Assembly (NCBI GenBank): GCA_000469685.2
Contig: LS997567.1
Coordinates: 12,223,210-12,287,209, forward strand
Length of the DNA stretch: 64,000 bases
DNA from: Haemonchus contortus
Taxonomy: Eukaryota; Nematoda; Chromadorea; Rhabditida; Trichostrongylidae
Direction: 5' to 3'
Below the pieces are notes generated by a model, which saw only the letters and a program-made list of their open reading frames with translations, did no database searches and had not been told where the DNA came from. The position numbers were made by a program, and so were the translations under genes. Of the stretch, positions 33,465 through 44,345 are shown in pieces; the stretch's first letter is position 1, and the number at the start of each line of letters is the position of its first letter.

Positions 33465-35608
33465 CTGAATTGGTCACTATTGAAATCTATCAGCTATTTT
33501 TACAAAATGAGCTGCGTAGTTGATTAGGACGGCGTATTTAGGGGAGCCAGATATGCTTCCAAGTATAGCGTATCTTGTGTAGGCGTGATGCGATGTAATG
33601 CGCGTCTGGAGCTTCTTTACCAATACTACTGTGGTAGACCATAAACTATGTTATACCTAATGAGAGATGGCTGAAACGGTTTCGGAATGACCACTGAGCT
33701 AGGAGCGCTTACTATTGTACCTCATTGGCTCATCGATTTCGCAGTGTCCGCCTTTTCTGACAAGCGCCCATGTTAGTGCAAGTTGGTATTCAACTAGCAA
33801 AATGGCAGTGACTGCTCTATGAGAAATACAGTATCGCTTTGAGCATTATTATCACTGCATCGAATTGCTCCCGTTTTCATTGGTTGCCCATTATCCTTAT
33901 GCGGCTTTTGAATGGACACGCTAACAGCAAAGGCGATAGTGCACAAAGACTGATAGCGTATGTGTGATGTGTGCTGTGTGTGTGGGGGGGGATGCTGTGG
34001 AGGTTGACTTGTTCACCAGTCATAGATAGAAAGGTATCCAATCATCTTTTAGTCTAGTCAAGTTTACAATGATTTGATTATCAATCATAATAGAGCAGGA
34101 TGCATAGGTGATGTTTTATAAAATAACGATTCTGCAAGATTCATTCATTCTACATGCGTTCTCGCCTGACATTTTTTGATAGGAATTTTGACGAACGGAA
34201 CAAACTTTTTCATCATCAAACTCTCTTCAGGTTAGCGTAACAGCGCAACATTCTGACATCATGTGTCGTGGTGAGAGACTGCCCAGGATGCAAAGACATA
34301 CTCTCATAAATAAAGGATGTTGTTGTTCGTCAATTGAATATCTCTATTTTGTGTGACCTATCCATTTTTATTGACATTCGGTAGCAGGAAATGCAATTAT
34401 AGTTCGTGGCGCTCTTAGACTCAGCTGAACTTGAGAAGATTCGTTAAATACGAGACTTTATTACCGTTTTGCGCTCCAAGATACCATGTCAAAATGTAAA
34501 AAATCAAAATAAACCTAATCAACCTGAAATACGTTCGAAAAATACAGCGGTATCTACATATCTTTTTGCAGTGATGTCATCTCGAAGGAAACACCCTGAA
34601 GTGATTGCACATCCAGAAGTCTGAAGGCTACAAACTAGATTAAACAAATGCAAAACATGCAAATGATGGTGAATAGGATGTAAGTGTATAAGATAATGGT
34701 AACTCAAATATGCAGTGACGATCTAGTTGAATGCAGGGACCATAGAAATAAGGAGTAGATGTGTTGAGTCGTCTTGACCACCTCAGTTGATGTGGTGCGC
34801 TCTTTAGGGCTCGGTAGTTGCAGCGTTTACATCAACCAGCTATGGTTCTCCAACGCTCTTGAAGGTGTTTTTATGTGGACAGATACAACTCGAATAAATC
34901 ATTAGCAGTTGCAAAGAAGAAATTCCAATTTTCACTGAGACCTGCCAATTCGGGATTCTCAGTGAACGCTTGTTCGAGATTTGCTTGCCATTCTTCTTGG
35001 TCACTGTCTTGACATCTTCCAGTAAGTCTAGTTCTGTCCTTGTTCATAGCACGCAGCCAAACAGTATACACCAGAGAAAGAAATATTTGAGGCTGTTTCG
35101 TCTTCCTAAGAGATGGAACGAAGAGCGCACAGGTCGCGCCAAGAGCATAGACAAGTGGAAAGAGCAGTGAAAAGCAAAAATCTACGGTAAGGACTCAACA
35201 TGATGAATCGATAAATGTAAACACTATAGATACTATCAATAGTGATAAGTGACGGCAAATAGAAAATTGAGGGGCATTCAGAAGTGCAACCCATTTCGAC
35301 AAGTAGTCAGCGGAATAAACTGTTTCTCAGTTGTCAATCTATCGAAGTGGATTCTGGACACTTTAGTTTAGAAGGTCATAAACCCCTAACTTGGCTATTC
35401 TAGCCGCAGTATGACTTTGTAAAACAACTCAACAATCCACAGAAGGATTACTATATCTAACTCTGTCGCCAGTACAACCATCCTGTCCATTGTGGCTTCT
35501 TTCATGTCTTGTCGATTCTTCGGTGCTATTTTGCCTTGCATATAGAGTCTTCTACAGAAGTTTCAACCCTAAAAATTTATAAAATCTCCTCCATAAATCA
35601 AATCTCAA
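33465..35608. other. Downstream flank of the EF-hand gene, nothing identified
   Basis: A TG-rich tract lies near 33958-33990. Otherwise short open frames only; the minus-strand frame at 34871-35071 has no recognised motif. Confidence 0.5.
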
Positions 35609-35806
35609 TTATCTCCTCATTTCTATTTCTAGTGGCAACTCTGACTCAATGCCGATGTCAATCCTGGCTGAGTCATAGACCAAATAGTCCTCGATAACTG
35701 TTGCAAATTGATCAGCAGATAAATGTCCGATAGAGGAAACATCCAATTCTCTGAACACTTTCTCGGCCAACTCTTCCGAGAAATCTCCATACTCCTTAGC
35801 AACGTA
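35609..35806 (-). CDS. EF-hand protein, last exon (EF loop 4)
   Basis: This is the final exon of the minus-strand EF-hand gene: 65 codons plus TAA at 35609-35611. It starts after an acceptor (tttCAG|TAC) and continues phase 0 from the exon at 35866-36027. The predicted residues YVAKEYGDFSEELAEKVF lead to a fourth EF motif whose 12-residue loop is DVSSIGHLSADQ. Position 12 is Gln, not Glu, and positions 3-5 are poor Ca ligands, so this lobe probably does not bind calcium. A 20-residue acidic tail (ending EIEMRR) extends past the fold. Confidence 0.85.
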   Translation of the reverse strand, partial: YVAKEYGDFSEELAEKVFRELDVSSIGHLSADQFATVIEDYLVYDSARIDIGIESELPLEIEMRR

Positions 35807-35865
35807 CTGAAATAAGGAGCATCACCACAGACTGGCACCATCTAAAGAGCCATGAGAAAGCTAAC

Positions 35866-36027
35866 CTTGAACTCGCTCTCAGAGATCATTCCGTTGCGGT
35901 CTTGATCAAAGATTTCGAAGCATTCTCGGATTAATTCCTCTTTAGTGGATCTGACAATGTTCTGAGACTTTTTCATGCAAGCGCAAAACTCTTCAAAATC
36001 AATTTCTCCATTGCCATCTACGTCGAC
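35866..36027 (-). CDS. EF-hand protein, middle exon (EF loops 2 and 3)
   Basis: The 54-codon exon is flanked by an acceptor (ttaCAG|GTC at 36027) and a donor (AAG|GTTAGC at 35866). It encodes EF loop 2, DVDGNGEIDFEE, and EF loop 3, DQDRNGMISESE, both with all canonical Ca ligands, separated by a calmodulin-type linker with CACMKKSQNIVRSTKEEL. It starts in the middle of the second EF hand, so its 5' neighbour must supply the entering helix ending IxE. The exon at 63497-63849 does so (ends NVIRE), with an intron of about 27.5 kb between them. Confidence 0.9.
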
Positions 36028-36207
36028 CTGTAAATAGCCTGTTTTCAGTCCTTTGTTATCAAATGTTGTGGAGCCTTTAATACCACTTCAGCTCCAGATT
36101 ATCAGGAGCTGGACGCTTCTCGTGATCAGCCTATTACTCGATGAAGGAATCGAGTCTTTAGCACTAGTCTCGTTTTTGTCATGCGCCCGGACTCGACTCC
36201 CATTCTA

Positions 36208-37445
36208 CAGGGTGGGCCAAAATTATGATTACACAGACATCACATCCCCGAAAACGAATAGAAAGCTAAAAAAGCAAACCAATTTCATCAAAGTGTCTAT
36301 CACTAATCTCTTATCAAAACAGTACATTGAGACTGGGATCTGTTGCTTTCTGCCCAGAGACGATGATGGATAACATTAGCGGTGGCACGCAGCTAAGGTC
36401 ATCGAGTTGATCGGAGCTTTTTGCAAGGTGTTTTCGAGATTATTTCACTTCATGTTTGGGCTAACGGATGCTCTCATCTCAAAAGCTGAACACGCTAAGA
36501 CATCCATGGAATTTAGGTCAGAGCTCCAGTGTGGTCACTGATCGAAGGTTATGAAGCAAGGGAGCACCTTTCACGGAATTTCTAGACATTTCCTGATATG
36601 CGGTCAGGATCTTCATCTTGACAATATGTCCGGTTTGAATCGCCAATGTGTCCTGTTGCACAAGAAGAGATCGAACGGGTCTCCAAATCAACTTTCACTC
36701 CTTATTTAACAAAAAGAATCGGTGCTTTTGGCTCGGCTGTGACGCTCGCAAAGGATATCGCAGAAAGTGAGCAAGCCTAGCGCTGCATCACTTCCATTTC
36801 TTTCAGCTTAATACAAATCTTGTAGCCCTGCTTATTGGGCACCTTTTTCGCGGCGGATATCTTTCCGCCGGTGTACGACATTTTTTTGTATGCGGCGGGG
36901 CAGCTTTGGTGAGCCAACATTTCTCTTCTTTATAGTCTGCTTACTGGGAAAATCACTTTCTGATCGTATAAATGCCTCGTTGTGCAGATGATGCTTCACG
37001 ATTTTCCGCAGAAAACTTCACGAGATGTCCATTCATTTAGTCATTTTGGGCTCAGAATGAATTTCGCTGCTACGCAGACCTTCGCCCTGCTTCATTGAAA
37101 CTCCCATTAAATATAATCGCAGGCCTCCTATGATTACCACTCCTATCTGTAATTCTTTCAACTCCCGAAAGCGTCTTATGGTTGAATGTACCCCCTGCCT
37201 TGTTACATTAAGTCGTCTGTAGATGCACCGTGCCAAAAGTGCTTGTAAATCCAAAGTGACGATTGATTCACGGGGTAATTACGCTTACATTATTTTCAAA
37301 ATCTACCAAAAGTTTAGTATCATCAGAAGGGTAATAATGTAATGTAACTTGTAAAATAGAAGAAAGCGAACGAATTGCTATGACCTCAGAAAAAATCCGT
37401 TATGAGCATCAACACGCGCTGTAATCATAATTTTGGCCCACTCTG
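36208..37445 (-). mobile_element. Tc1/mariner-like element with 26-bp inverted ends
   Basis: The ends begin CAGGGTGGGCCAAAATTATG (left) and CAGAGTGGGCCAAAATTATG (right, on the minus strand), flanked by TA at 36206-36207 and 37446-37447. A minus-strand frame (37254-37033) encodes LLARCIYRRLNVTRQGVHST followed by IRRFREL, a plausible transposase HTH domain. No DDE residues were recovered, so the element is a decayed copy of about 1.24 kb. Confidence 0.75.
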
Positions 37446-37447
37446 TA

Positions 37448-38480
37448 CAACGGTTCGCGTTGGTCAGCCGATATTCCCAAAGCATGCATGTAGAATAGTG
37501 CTACTGGCCGCTTAATCACACTTCGCCCGTCGAGAGCTCTATAACGGCTTTAATTAAGGAACAGTACCGATAGTACCTTTTATTTCGATTTTTTTAGTCA
37601 CCGGTTCATATTCACCGCGGTCATAAGTGCAGAAGTCGTGTCGGGTTTTAAGCAAGTTTTTGTTCTGGGTTTAGGTACGAGGAGGTCTTGCATTTTTTGG
37701 GCTTGTCATTACGGTATAGAGCACAGTGCTTGAAAAAAAAATAATGCAAAGCATACGTTCGTCAGGAGCCAAAATTTTGTTGGAGCTTTTTGACGATTCG
37801 GCCTCTTCTGATACGCTTCGAAGCCAACAATTTTCTTATGATTCTGCTACTTCGTGTTTTTATTTCTTGTCTCGAACTGAACCCTTCACAATGCATTGTC
37901 TCTCAGGACATTGCATCCGTTGGAATCGTTGGGTCGTCATCATTCTTTTTTGTTACGCAGTTATCTCTTCTAGATAATGTTAGAGTTACTGGTCACTCTG
38001 GAACACGTTTTTTGTGCTGGGATCATGAACCCACCTATAATATAGTATTCTTCCCTCTCTCAGATAACTCATCCTTGTATGACGTATAATAGTTTCCACC
38101 ACAGTGTCATTATGTATCAACTTATGCATGTATGTGTTATCATGTAGAATGCCCGCAACCGTCGCTTGCCGTAGCTTTTGCTGAAGTTTTCCAATCGAGT
38201 TGAAAATAAGATCAGCTGAAAGCTTCGCCAAAAGAGTTCGAATGTATGATAAATCCTCCATTTCCTTGCATTTCTCAAATTTGTCGTCGGAGAAAATGGA
38301 AAATGAGTTTCTCAGCACCTAGAGTGTTACTCGCGGCTAACAGCATCATAAACCCAACACTTCTATCAAAATTTTGGTTTTCAGTGTCTAAAAGATATAT
38401 GCGGCTTTACAGAGGGCTAGAAAATGGTACGCCACTTAGACATGTTTCTTGGTGACAGATAAACTCCTGCTTAGTTGCCT
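37448..38480. other. Intronic stretch, nothing identified
   Basis: Only motif-free short frames. No terminal repeats were noticed. Confidence 0.5.
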
Positions 38481-39475
38481 TGAGTGAACCAGCAAAATCA
38501 TGTACGTCAATATACCAAATTCCTGTATCAACTTTTGTGGAGAAATGCAATCGTCTCCACATCGGGCAACCATCGCGCACCTCGTGTATCAGGGACTTTT
38601 TGCTGCGGAGATTCCGAGAAGACTCAATATAAACGACAGACCAGCAAGAAGAACAGTGGCACAATACAAGGGCTATGACATTTCATGACACTTATAAAAG
38701 TGAGCCAGTGATGCTGTTAGTGTTACTCGGATCGGAAAAATTATCAAGGAAAAGATTTGTCGCGTCGACGAATTCAATTTGAACAGAATTGCTTCATATT
38801 TGAATATTCCGCGCAGAGGTGTCCAAAATGTTGTCAAACAAATCCTGGATTTGTACAGTTGTCGCTTCTTGCGAGGACGGCCATTGATCGCAGCTGCGAA
38901 GAAGTATAGGCTAGGAAAATGAGAAAAACTCTTCTGAGCTGTTCGAAGAGACCTTTCGATTGTCGTACGGATCAAGAAAGAATCTTCAGTGGCTAAGTTG
39001 CCAACAACAGCCAAACTCATTGGGATCTGCTTTCTCGGGCTGGAAAGAGCACCAGAAAACGAGTAGTAAAAATAGAAGCCTGGTAACAAAGTCTGTGATG
39101 GTTTGGGCCACTGAACAACTGATAGCGAAACTCCTCTCGTTTCCAACATTGAAACATCAAAATCAACTCCAAAACTAGCAAAAATGTATTCTGGAAGATG
39201 CTTCGATGCTTGGTGTCGAACACACTTCGCTGGACGAAATTTCATTCTGCACCAAGACTGGGCACCAGCTGAAGGGTTGAAGTCGATGATTCCCTTTTGC
39301 GAGCGCCGCCATTCTGGATTCTGAGATGAGGATATGTGGACATTTAGTCCTGGCTTGAATCCAATGGACTATTCTGTGCGTTGCTATCTACGACAGCGGT
39401 TCTCGTTTTTTGATTACCGCAGTGTGGATGGGTCGAGAGTAGCGCTTGAGAACAATGGAAGAAGATTGACGTCAT
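38481..39475 (+). pseudogene. Tc1/mariner-type transposase remnant
   Basis: Collapsed coding sequence in one main register with stops. It contains HRATIAHLVYQGLFAAEIPR (HTH), later FLRGRPLIAAAKKYRLGK, then THFAGRNFILHQDWAPAEG (second catalytic Asp) and PGLNPMDYSVRCYLRQ, the third catalytic region, normally SPDLNPMDY. The usual first Asp box (WTDEK) is degraded. No terminal inverted repeats were located, so the element's ends are uncertain. Confidence 0.7.
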
Positions 39476-39998
39476 GGAGGCTTCTATTCTGGCAAAAGAG
39501 ATCATTTTGAGCCGTACTTTACATAGTAGTTTCTGTAGGTGTTGCTCAGTTATTAGAAAACTTCATAGTAAATTATGTTCAGTAATTCTAAGAGTATTCA
39601 GCCACCAGACCACATATTTCAGCTACCCTGCATACTCGAGAAAACAAGTAAACGTGATTATTTCGATACCCCCAGTGACAAATTTCAAACAAATTAAGCT
39701 GAAATAAGTGTTCCAAACGATCGAATTCCCAGGAACCGACAAAGGACTCCAACAGTAAAAGTTCCAGATTTGTAATGAATTTACAGTTTCCACACTTTTA
39801 GCCAGTTCAAACTATAGGTTTTTGGAAAAATTGAAACTCATACCAAAGTGCATTCCACAGAAAATACTTTCGCACTCATTCGAGGCTCGAGTCATGTGAT
39901 ATGAGAAGTGCATGCAAAAATATATTGTAGGTATAAGGTCAACAAGGTTTTTTTTATTACGAATTCTTCAGTGCACATTTTACGTTTACTTTCACAAA

Positions 39999-41705
39999 GA
40001 AGGTCTTTCAAGGCGTGGGACCCTTTTTGAAAATGGTTTTTCGCATGGTGTAGGGGCATGAGCACTGAGTATAGAACTATGGTCCATTTTCGCAAAATGG
40101 CCTACTGAATGCCAAAAAAGAAGTGAAAATGTTTTTGTTAGAAATTGCCGCTTTAACCCTCCGAGAGTCGTTCGTTTCATTCATGGCGTCGACTGTCCGC
40201 ACAGCAAAAGGGGCCAGTGGGGGCCAGTGGGCCAGCGATATTGAAAATAACGTGAGCGGTAGCCAAACAAGGAAACCACATGTTGAAAAGTGCGGGGAAG
40301 TTTCATATAGGCTCTCCACGGTTGAGCTGCTGAAAGCGACGGATGGTGTGGTGGATAGCGATGTTGGCTTCAAGCTGGGACGACTAGGATGGGTTGATGG
40401 TTCGGATTTCCGAGGCTTGCAGTTTTTGCATTTTATGCTGCCACCTCCAGATTGGCTCCATAATGCACCAGGGCCAAAGCAAGTGCCTGTCTGGTCATGG
40501 TCGTTACCAGGACCAGCCAGGCACATAACCTTTACAAGTCCTTAGAATTTGGTGTGTGGAGCACTATCAGTGGAGGAGCTTGCAGGCTTCACACTCCCAG
40601 GAGTATAAGGGGTCTCTTAATTTCACGCTGTATAAGTGTTGTGATGGAGGTCAAAACAATAAACTATGGTTCCTGTTCGATGGAAGCTGTCTTCAATCTC
40701 GTTCGTCAATGCAAAGGCAGCAGGATTTTCATATTCACTGTAGCTCCCGATTCCGACCTTTCACTGGGCATCAACCGCGGACTCCTGTGGGGAAACCAAT
40801 CAGATTCGCTTTCAACTCGCCTTCTTGCTGAAGCATCAATGAGCATTAGGCTTGTTATTAAAAGCTGTCAGATCTAAAGGAAACCATTCGTGATACCCGT
40901 TCCCAACCTACGATCCCCTAACTCCGCATCCTGCTATGAGGGGCTGGAACAGTGGACAAAAACCCTTCAACGGCGTGAGAACAACGCTAGGGTAAAAAAC
41001 GGCGAAATCGTCGAAACTAGATGCGCCTTTCATCAGTTTTGAGGGAAATCGGTCGAAGACTGTGCAATGTCCATACAATGTCCGAAGACCAGATGACGTG
41101 ATATGGAGTTTTCTCACAACCGAAATGATATCATACCAATTTACCAATATTTCACCAACTGGATGAACTCTCGATGTGATTGAAGCAAAGAGCTGAAAAA
41201 ACTACGTAAGGAAGTTAATGGGGTAGAGTGGGGGGATACATGGGAGTGCGAAGCCTGGAAGTACCTCCACTGATAGTGCTCCACACACCAAATTCTAACG
41301 ACTTGTAGAGGTTATGTGCCTGGCTAGTCCTGGTCACGACCATTACTAGACAGGCACTTGCTTTGGCCCTGGCGCAGTATGGAGCCAATCTTGAGGTGGC
41401 AGCATAAAATGCAAAAACTGCAAGCCTCGGAAATCCGAACCATCAACCCATCCTAGTGGTCCCAGCTTGAAGTCCACATCACGTTATTTTCAATATCGCT
41501 GGCCCACTGGCCCCCAATGAAACGAACGACTCCTAGAGGGTTAAAACGACAATTTCTAACAAAAACATTTTCACTTCTTTTCTGGCATTCAGTAGGCCAT
41601 GTAGCGGAAATGGACCATAGTTCTATACTCAGTGCTCATGCCTCTACACCATGCAAAAAGCCATTTTCAAAAAGCGTCCCACGCCCTGAAAGACCTCCCT
41701 TGTCA
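39999..41705. mobile_element. Foldback element, unequal arms
   Basis: The left arm (39999-~40612) and right arm (~41240-41705) are reverse complements over long blocks, for example tggtgtgtggagcactatca and accaggacc(a)gccaggcac. The right arm has lost about 150 bp found in the left. The ~620-bp centre has frames without known motifs. The paired frames at 39992-40180 (minus) and 41517-41732 (plus) are the same sequence read outward from the arms, so they are probably not a gene. Superfamily unknown. Confidence 0.75.
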
Positions 41706-41739
41706 GAGTTGTTTGATTCTGATATAGAATGAGAAGGGT

Positions 41740-42145
41740 GACGCTCGAAAAGCCTTGGTGTTATCACAAGGTTGGCGATTTGTGGGCAAATTTCCAGTTT
41801 CGGACGGGACTCGAACCCGCCCGTCCTTGTCCTTACAGGGGACCGTGCTCTTATCCCTTACACTACCGAGACCCCGTTCGCCCTCGCCTTCTTAATGGCT
41901 TATACGCCATAGCTTATCAGCACTCATACGTACAACGTGTTGTATGTTGTGTCGGCCAATATCAGCACAGAACCGACTAGCTGTAAGCTTTACATGATAT
42001 AACTTGTTTTGACTTGATGTTTTGTTAACTGCTGCTTGAAAGCCGCAGTGCGCGAAGCGAAAGTCTCACAAGGTTGACGACTTGTGGGCAAAACTCCAGT
42101 CTCGAACCCGTACTTGTCCTTTGCGGGGACTGTGCTCCTATCCTT
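41740..42145 (-). repeat. tRNA-derived SINE-like repeats, two partial copies
   Basis: Minus strand 41876-41800 reads as a tRNA-like unit: GGTAGTGTAAGGGATAAGAGC (A-box side) and GGGTTCGAGTCCC (exact B box), with a 4-bp anticodon-like stem. The acceptor ends do not pair and the loop lacks U33, so it is not a tRNA gene. A second, damaged copy follows at 42055-42145, sharing the downstream tail (tttgcccacaa...ccaaccttgtg). Confidence 0.6.
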
Positions 42146-43540
42146 GGTGTTATGTTTTTGCTCTATTATGACACTGACGTTAACGTTGGGTGGCTTGATA
42201 GGCCTCCAAGTGATTGTTGAGCCGATTTGCTCCCCATTATCGACCTCTATTAGCCCATTGATTTGCCTTTCAGGAGTGTACCTGTGCCACATAAGAGATA
42301 ATACGGAGATATACCTCTTCAATCACCTAATTAGGCAGGCTACCATGACTTTAATACTCCGTTTTGGAATTGTTATTCGGATTAGTTTTTTACGGAAACT
42401 AAAAGTTTTAGTTTGGCGTACCTGAGCATGATTATCTGCATATTCCGGAACATTTTACAATTGACTTATACTATATAATTATCGATAATTTAAGCTGATA
42501 TAAAGTTTCAATGTTTGATTCGAGATTGCCCACGGCTCAACTTGGAATGCCGTCGACCTACTGAAAATCAAAAGCTTGTTGTAGCGTTCTAGTTTTTGGA
42601 AGATTGCTAAATTTCGTGTGAATCGAATTTGTTTTGGCTTTGAAGAGTGGAGGCAAGTCGCAACTGGAAATTCTGTCAGTTCCTGCTATTGTCCTATAAA
42701 ATGAAAGCACTCGCGTGGAGTAGTCACTCCTATGTTTGTTTCGTTCCCTATCTAAAATGTGCTTGTTCAAAATTGGGCACTTTGTTTTTGAAAAAGGGTC
42801 AGTACAGAGACTTTCGTCGAGCTGAGTTTGATCAAGGTGTATAAACATCCATCTCAATAGTATATCCGTTTTTTCAAAATATCTGCCTGTTAGATTGTGG
42901 TACAGCTAGCAATTTGCTCTCTCGCTCAGTTTCCTCTGGGCCCACCTGGCCTGTGTCTCCATGTTTCTCTGAAGACCTACGGGTCCAGTCTTCGGAGAGG
43001 GATAGCGCTTTAATATTACTAGGAGTAACTACCTTCGAATAGTAATTATACATGCAGATGATAAATTTTGAAAGGAGAGACAGTCAAGCATTGCCTTAAT
43101 TGACTACCCGGTAACTTGTTTCGAAATAAATGGTCACAACTGTTCATGAATTATTAGTCCATGGCATTATCTAGCAATGCACAATAGACAAAAGAGATCA
43201 TACAATACACATCCCTTGACTGATTCAGATGTCTTCTGGCAGTACGGGCCAGCCTAATAAAGAGATAAAGGGCATATGTGCGGCAAATCAAGCTAACATG
43301 ACTCATCACTTTGGAGAAGTTAGCCATCCTCGCCGATATATGCGCTTATCTAACTCTAATAGTTCTAACTCTGATTGCTAACAGATTAATCGGCCTAGTG
43401 GCGTACAGGGAGTGTTTGCGTTTGATGCTTGCAGATCTCGGATCGGAACCCTGAAGACCGGGACTCTGAGGGTTGCACAGCGCTTGCAAATGCTGTAAAA
43501 ACATTCTCCACGTGGGGCTCTCGATGAACCTCGGCATATT
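42146..43540. other. Intronic stretch, nothing identified
   Basis: Chance open frames only. Confidence 0.5.
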
Positions 43541-43542
43541 TC

Positions 43543-44345
43543 GAAATAACTTTATTGGTACAACTCCCCACATGGTTTAAAATACCTTAATGGCTAACGT
43601 TTCGGTGAGACCACCTTAGCCGGAGCCTGAAATGGTGGAATCAATCTATGAAATTACCCGATCAAACGTCCCCACCCCCCATCCCCCCACACAATATCTT
43701 CGAGACCAACTTGATCATCATACAACTCTGGGGGATATAAAGCACAACCTTCCTGAACAGAACCGGCCCTCGTGAGCGACGTAGACTGGCTGTCTCGAAT
43801 TCAAAATTCACGGTAAAGGCTGACCTCATGTGCAGAAACGTATATAGGTGAGAGTAAACAATGAGGCTAGGTCGCTCCTCTCAACTGCTTTAGGTTGCCA
43901 CAGGACGCAAACTCATAATGGAGACGCTTTTGGGGTCACGGTCGAGGTCTTGGCGCATGAGGCACAAACAGCCGCGAGGAAGGCCCTAGAAGCATTTTGG
44001 ATCCGGGTCATAGACTCAATAATGAACCGGAGGGAGGACAATTGTCAATTTCGCGCGAACCCACCTCCTACATAAGGTTAGCCTTTACCGTGAATTTTGA
44101 ATTCGAGACAGCCAGTCTACGTCGCTCACGAGGGCCGGTTCTGTTTATCTGGAAGGTTGTGCTTTTTATCCCCCAGAGTTGTATGATGATCAAGTGGGTC
44201 TCGAAGATATTGTGGGGGGTGGAGATGTTTGATCGGGTGACTTCATAATTGATTCCATCCTTCCAGGCTTTGACGAAGGTGGTTTCCCCGAACCTTAGCC
44301 ATTGAGGTATTGTAAACCTCGTGTGGGGTTGTACAAATAAAGTTG
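43543..44345 (+). mobile_element. Penelope-like element remnant with inverted flanks
   Basis: The arms 43543-43832 and 44072-44345 are reverse complements. They bracket a 75-residue frame (43848-44075) with HNGDAFGVTVEVLAHEAQTA followed by ARKALEAFWIR and MNRREDNC. That is the C-terminal part of the GIY-YIG endonuclease domain of Penelope-like retroelements (ARKxLEAFWI...NRxE). An inverted partial copy of the terminal region next to a 5'-truncated body is typical of Penelope insertions. The reverse transcriptase is absent. The element lies inside the 27.5-kb intron. Confidence 0.75.
44266..44300 (+). ncRNA. Decayed hammerhead-ribozyme-like motif (right flank)
   Basis: The segment gctttgacgaagg...cccgaaccttagcc has the order of the hammerhead core (CUGAUGA, stem II, GAAA, stem III) with substitutions at both core boxes. 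The inverted copy at 43592-43628 (minus strand) keeps CCGAAACG but has lost CUGAUGA. Hammerheads are known in Penelope-like terminal repeats; activity is not expected here. Confidence 0.45.

Noticed and set aside
34871..35071. Possible extra exon downstream of the EF-hand gene
   Set aside because: The EF-hand frame already ends with a stop at 35609, and this frame shows no motif or clear start and splice context.
39992..41732. Paired frames beginning MKRTT(L/P) as a duplicated gene
   Set aside because: They are the two arms of a foldback read outward; no protein family is recognised.
41800..41876. Minus-strand tRNA gene
   Set aside because: The B box is exact, but the acceptor stem does not pair and the anticodon loop lacks U33, so it was called tRNA-derived repeat.
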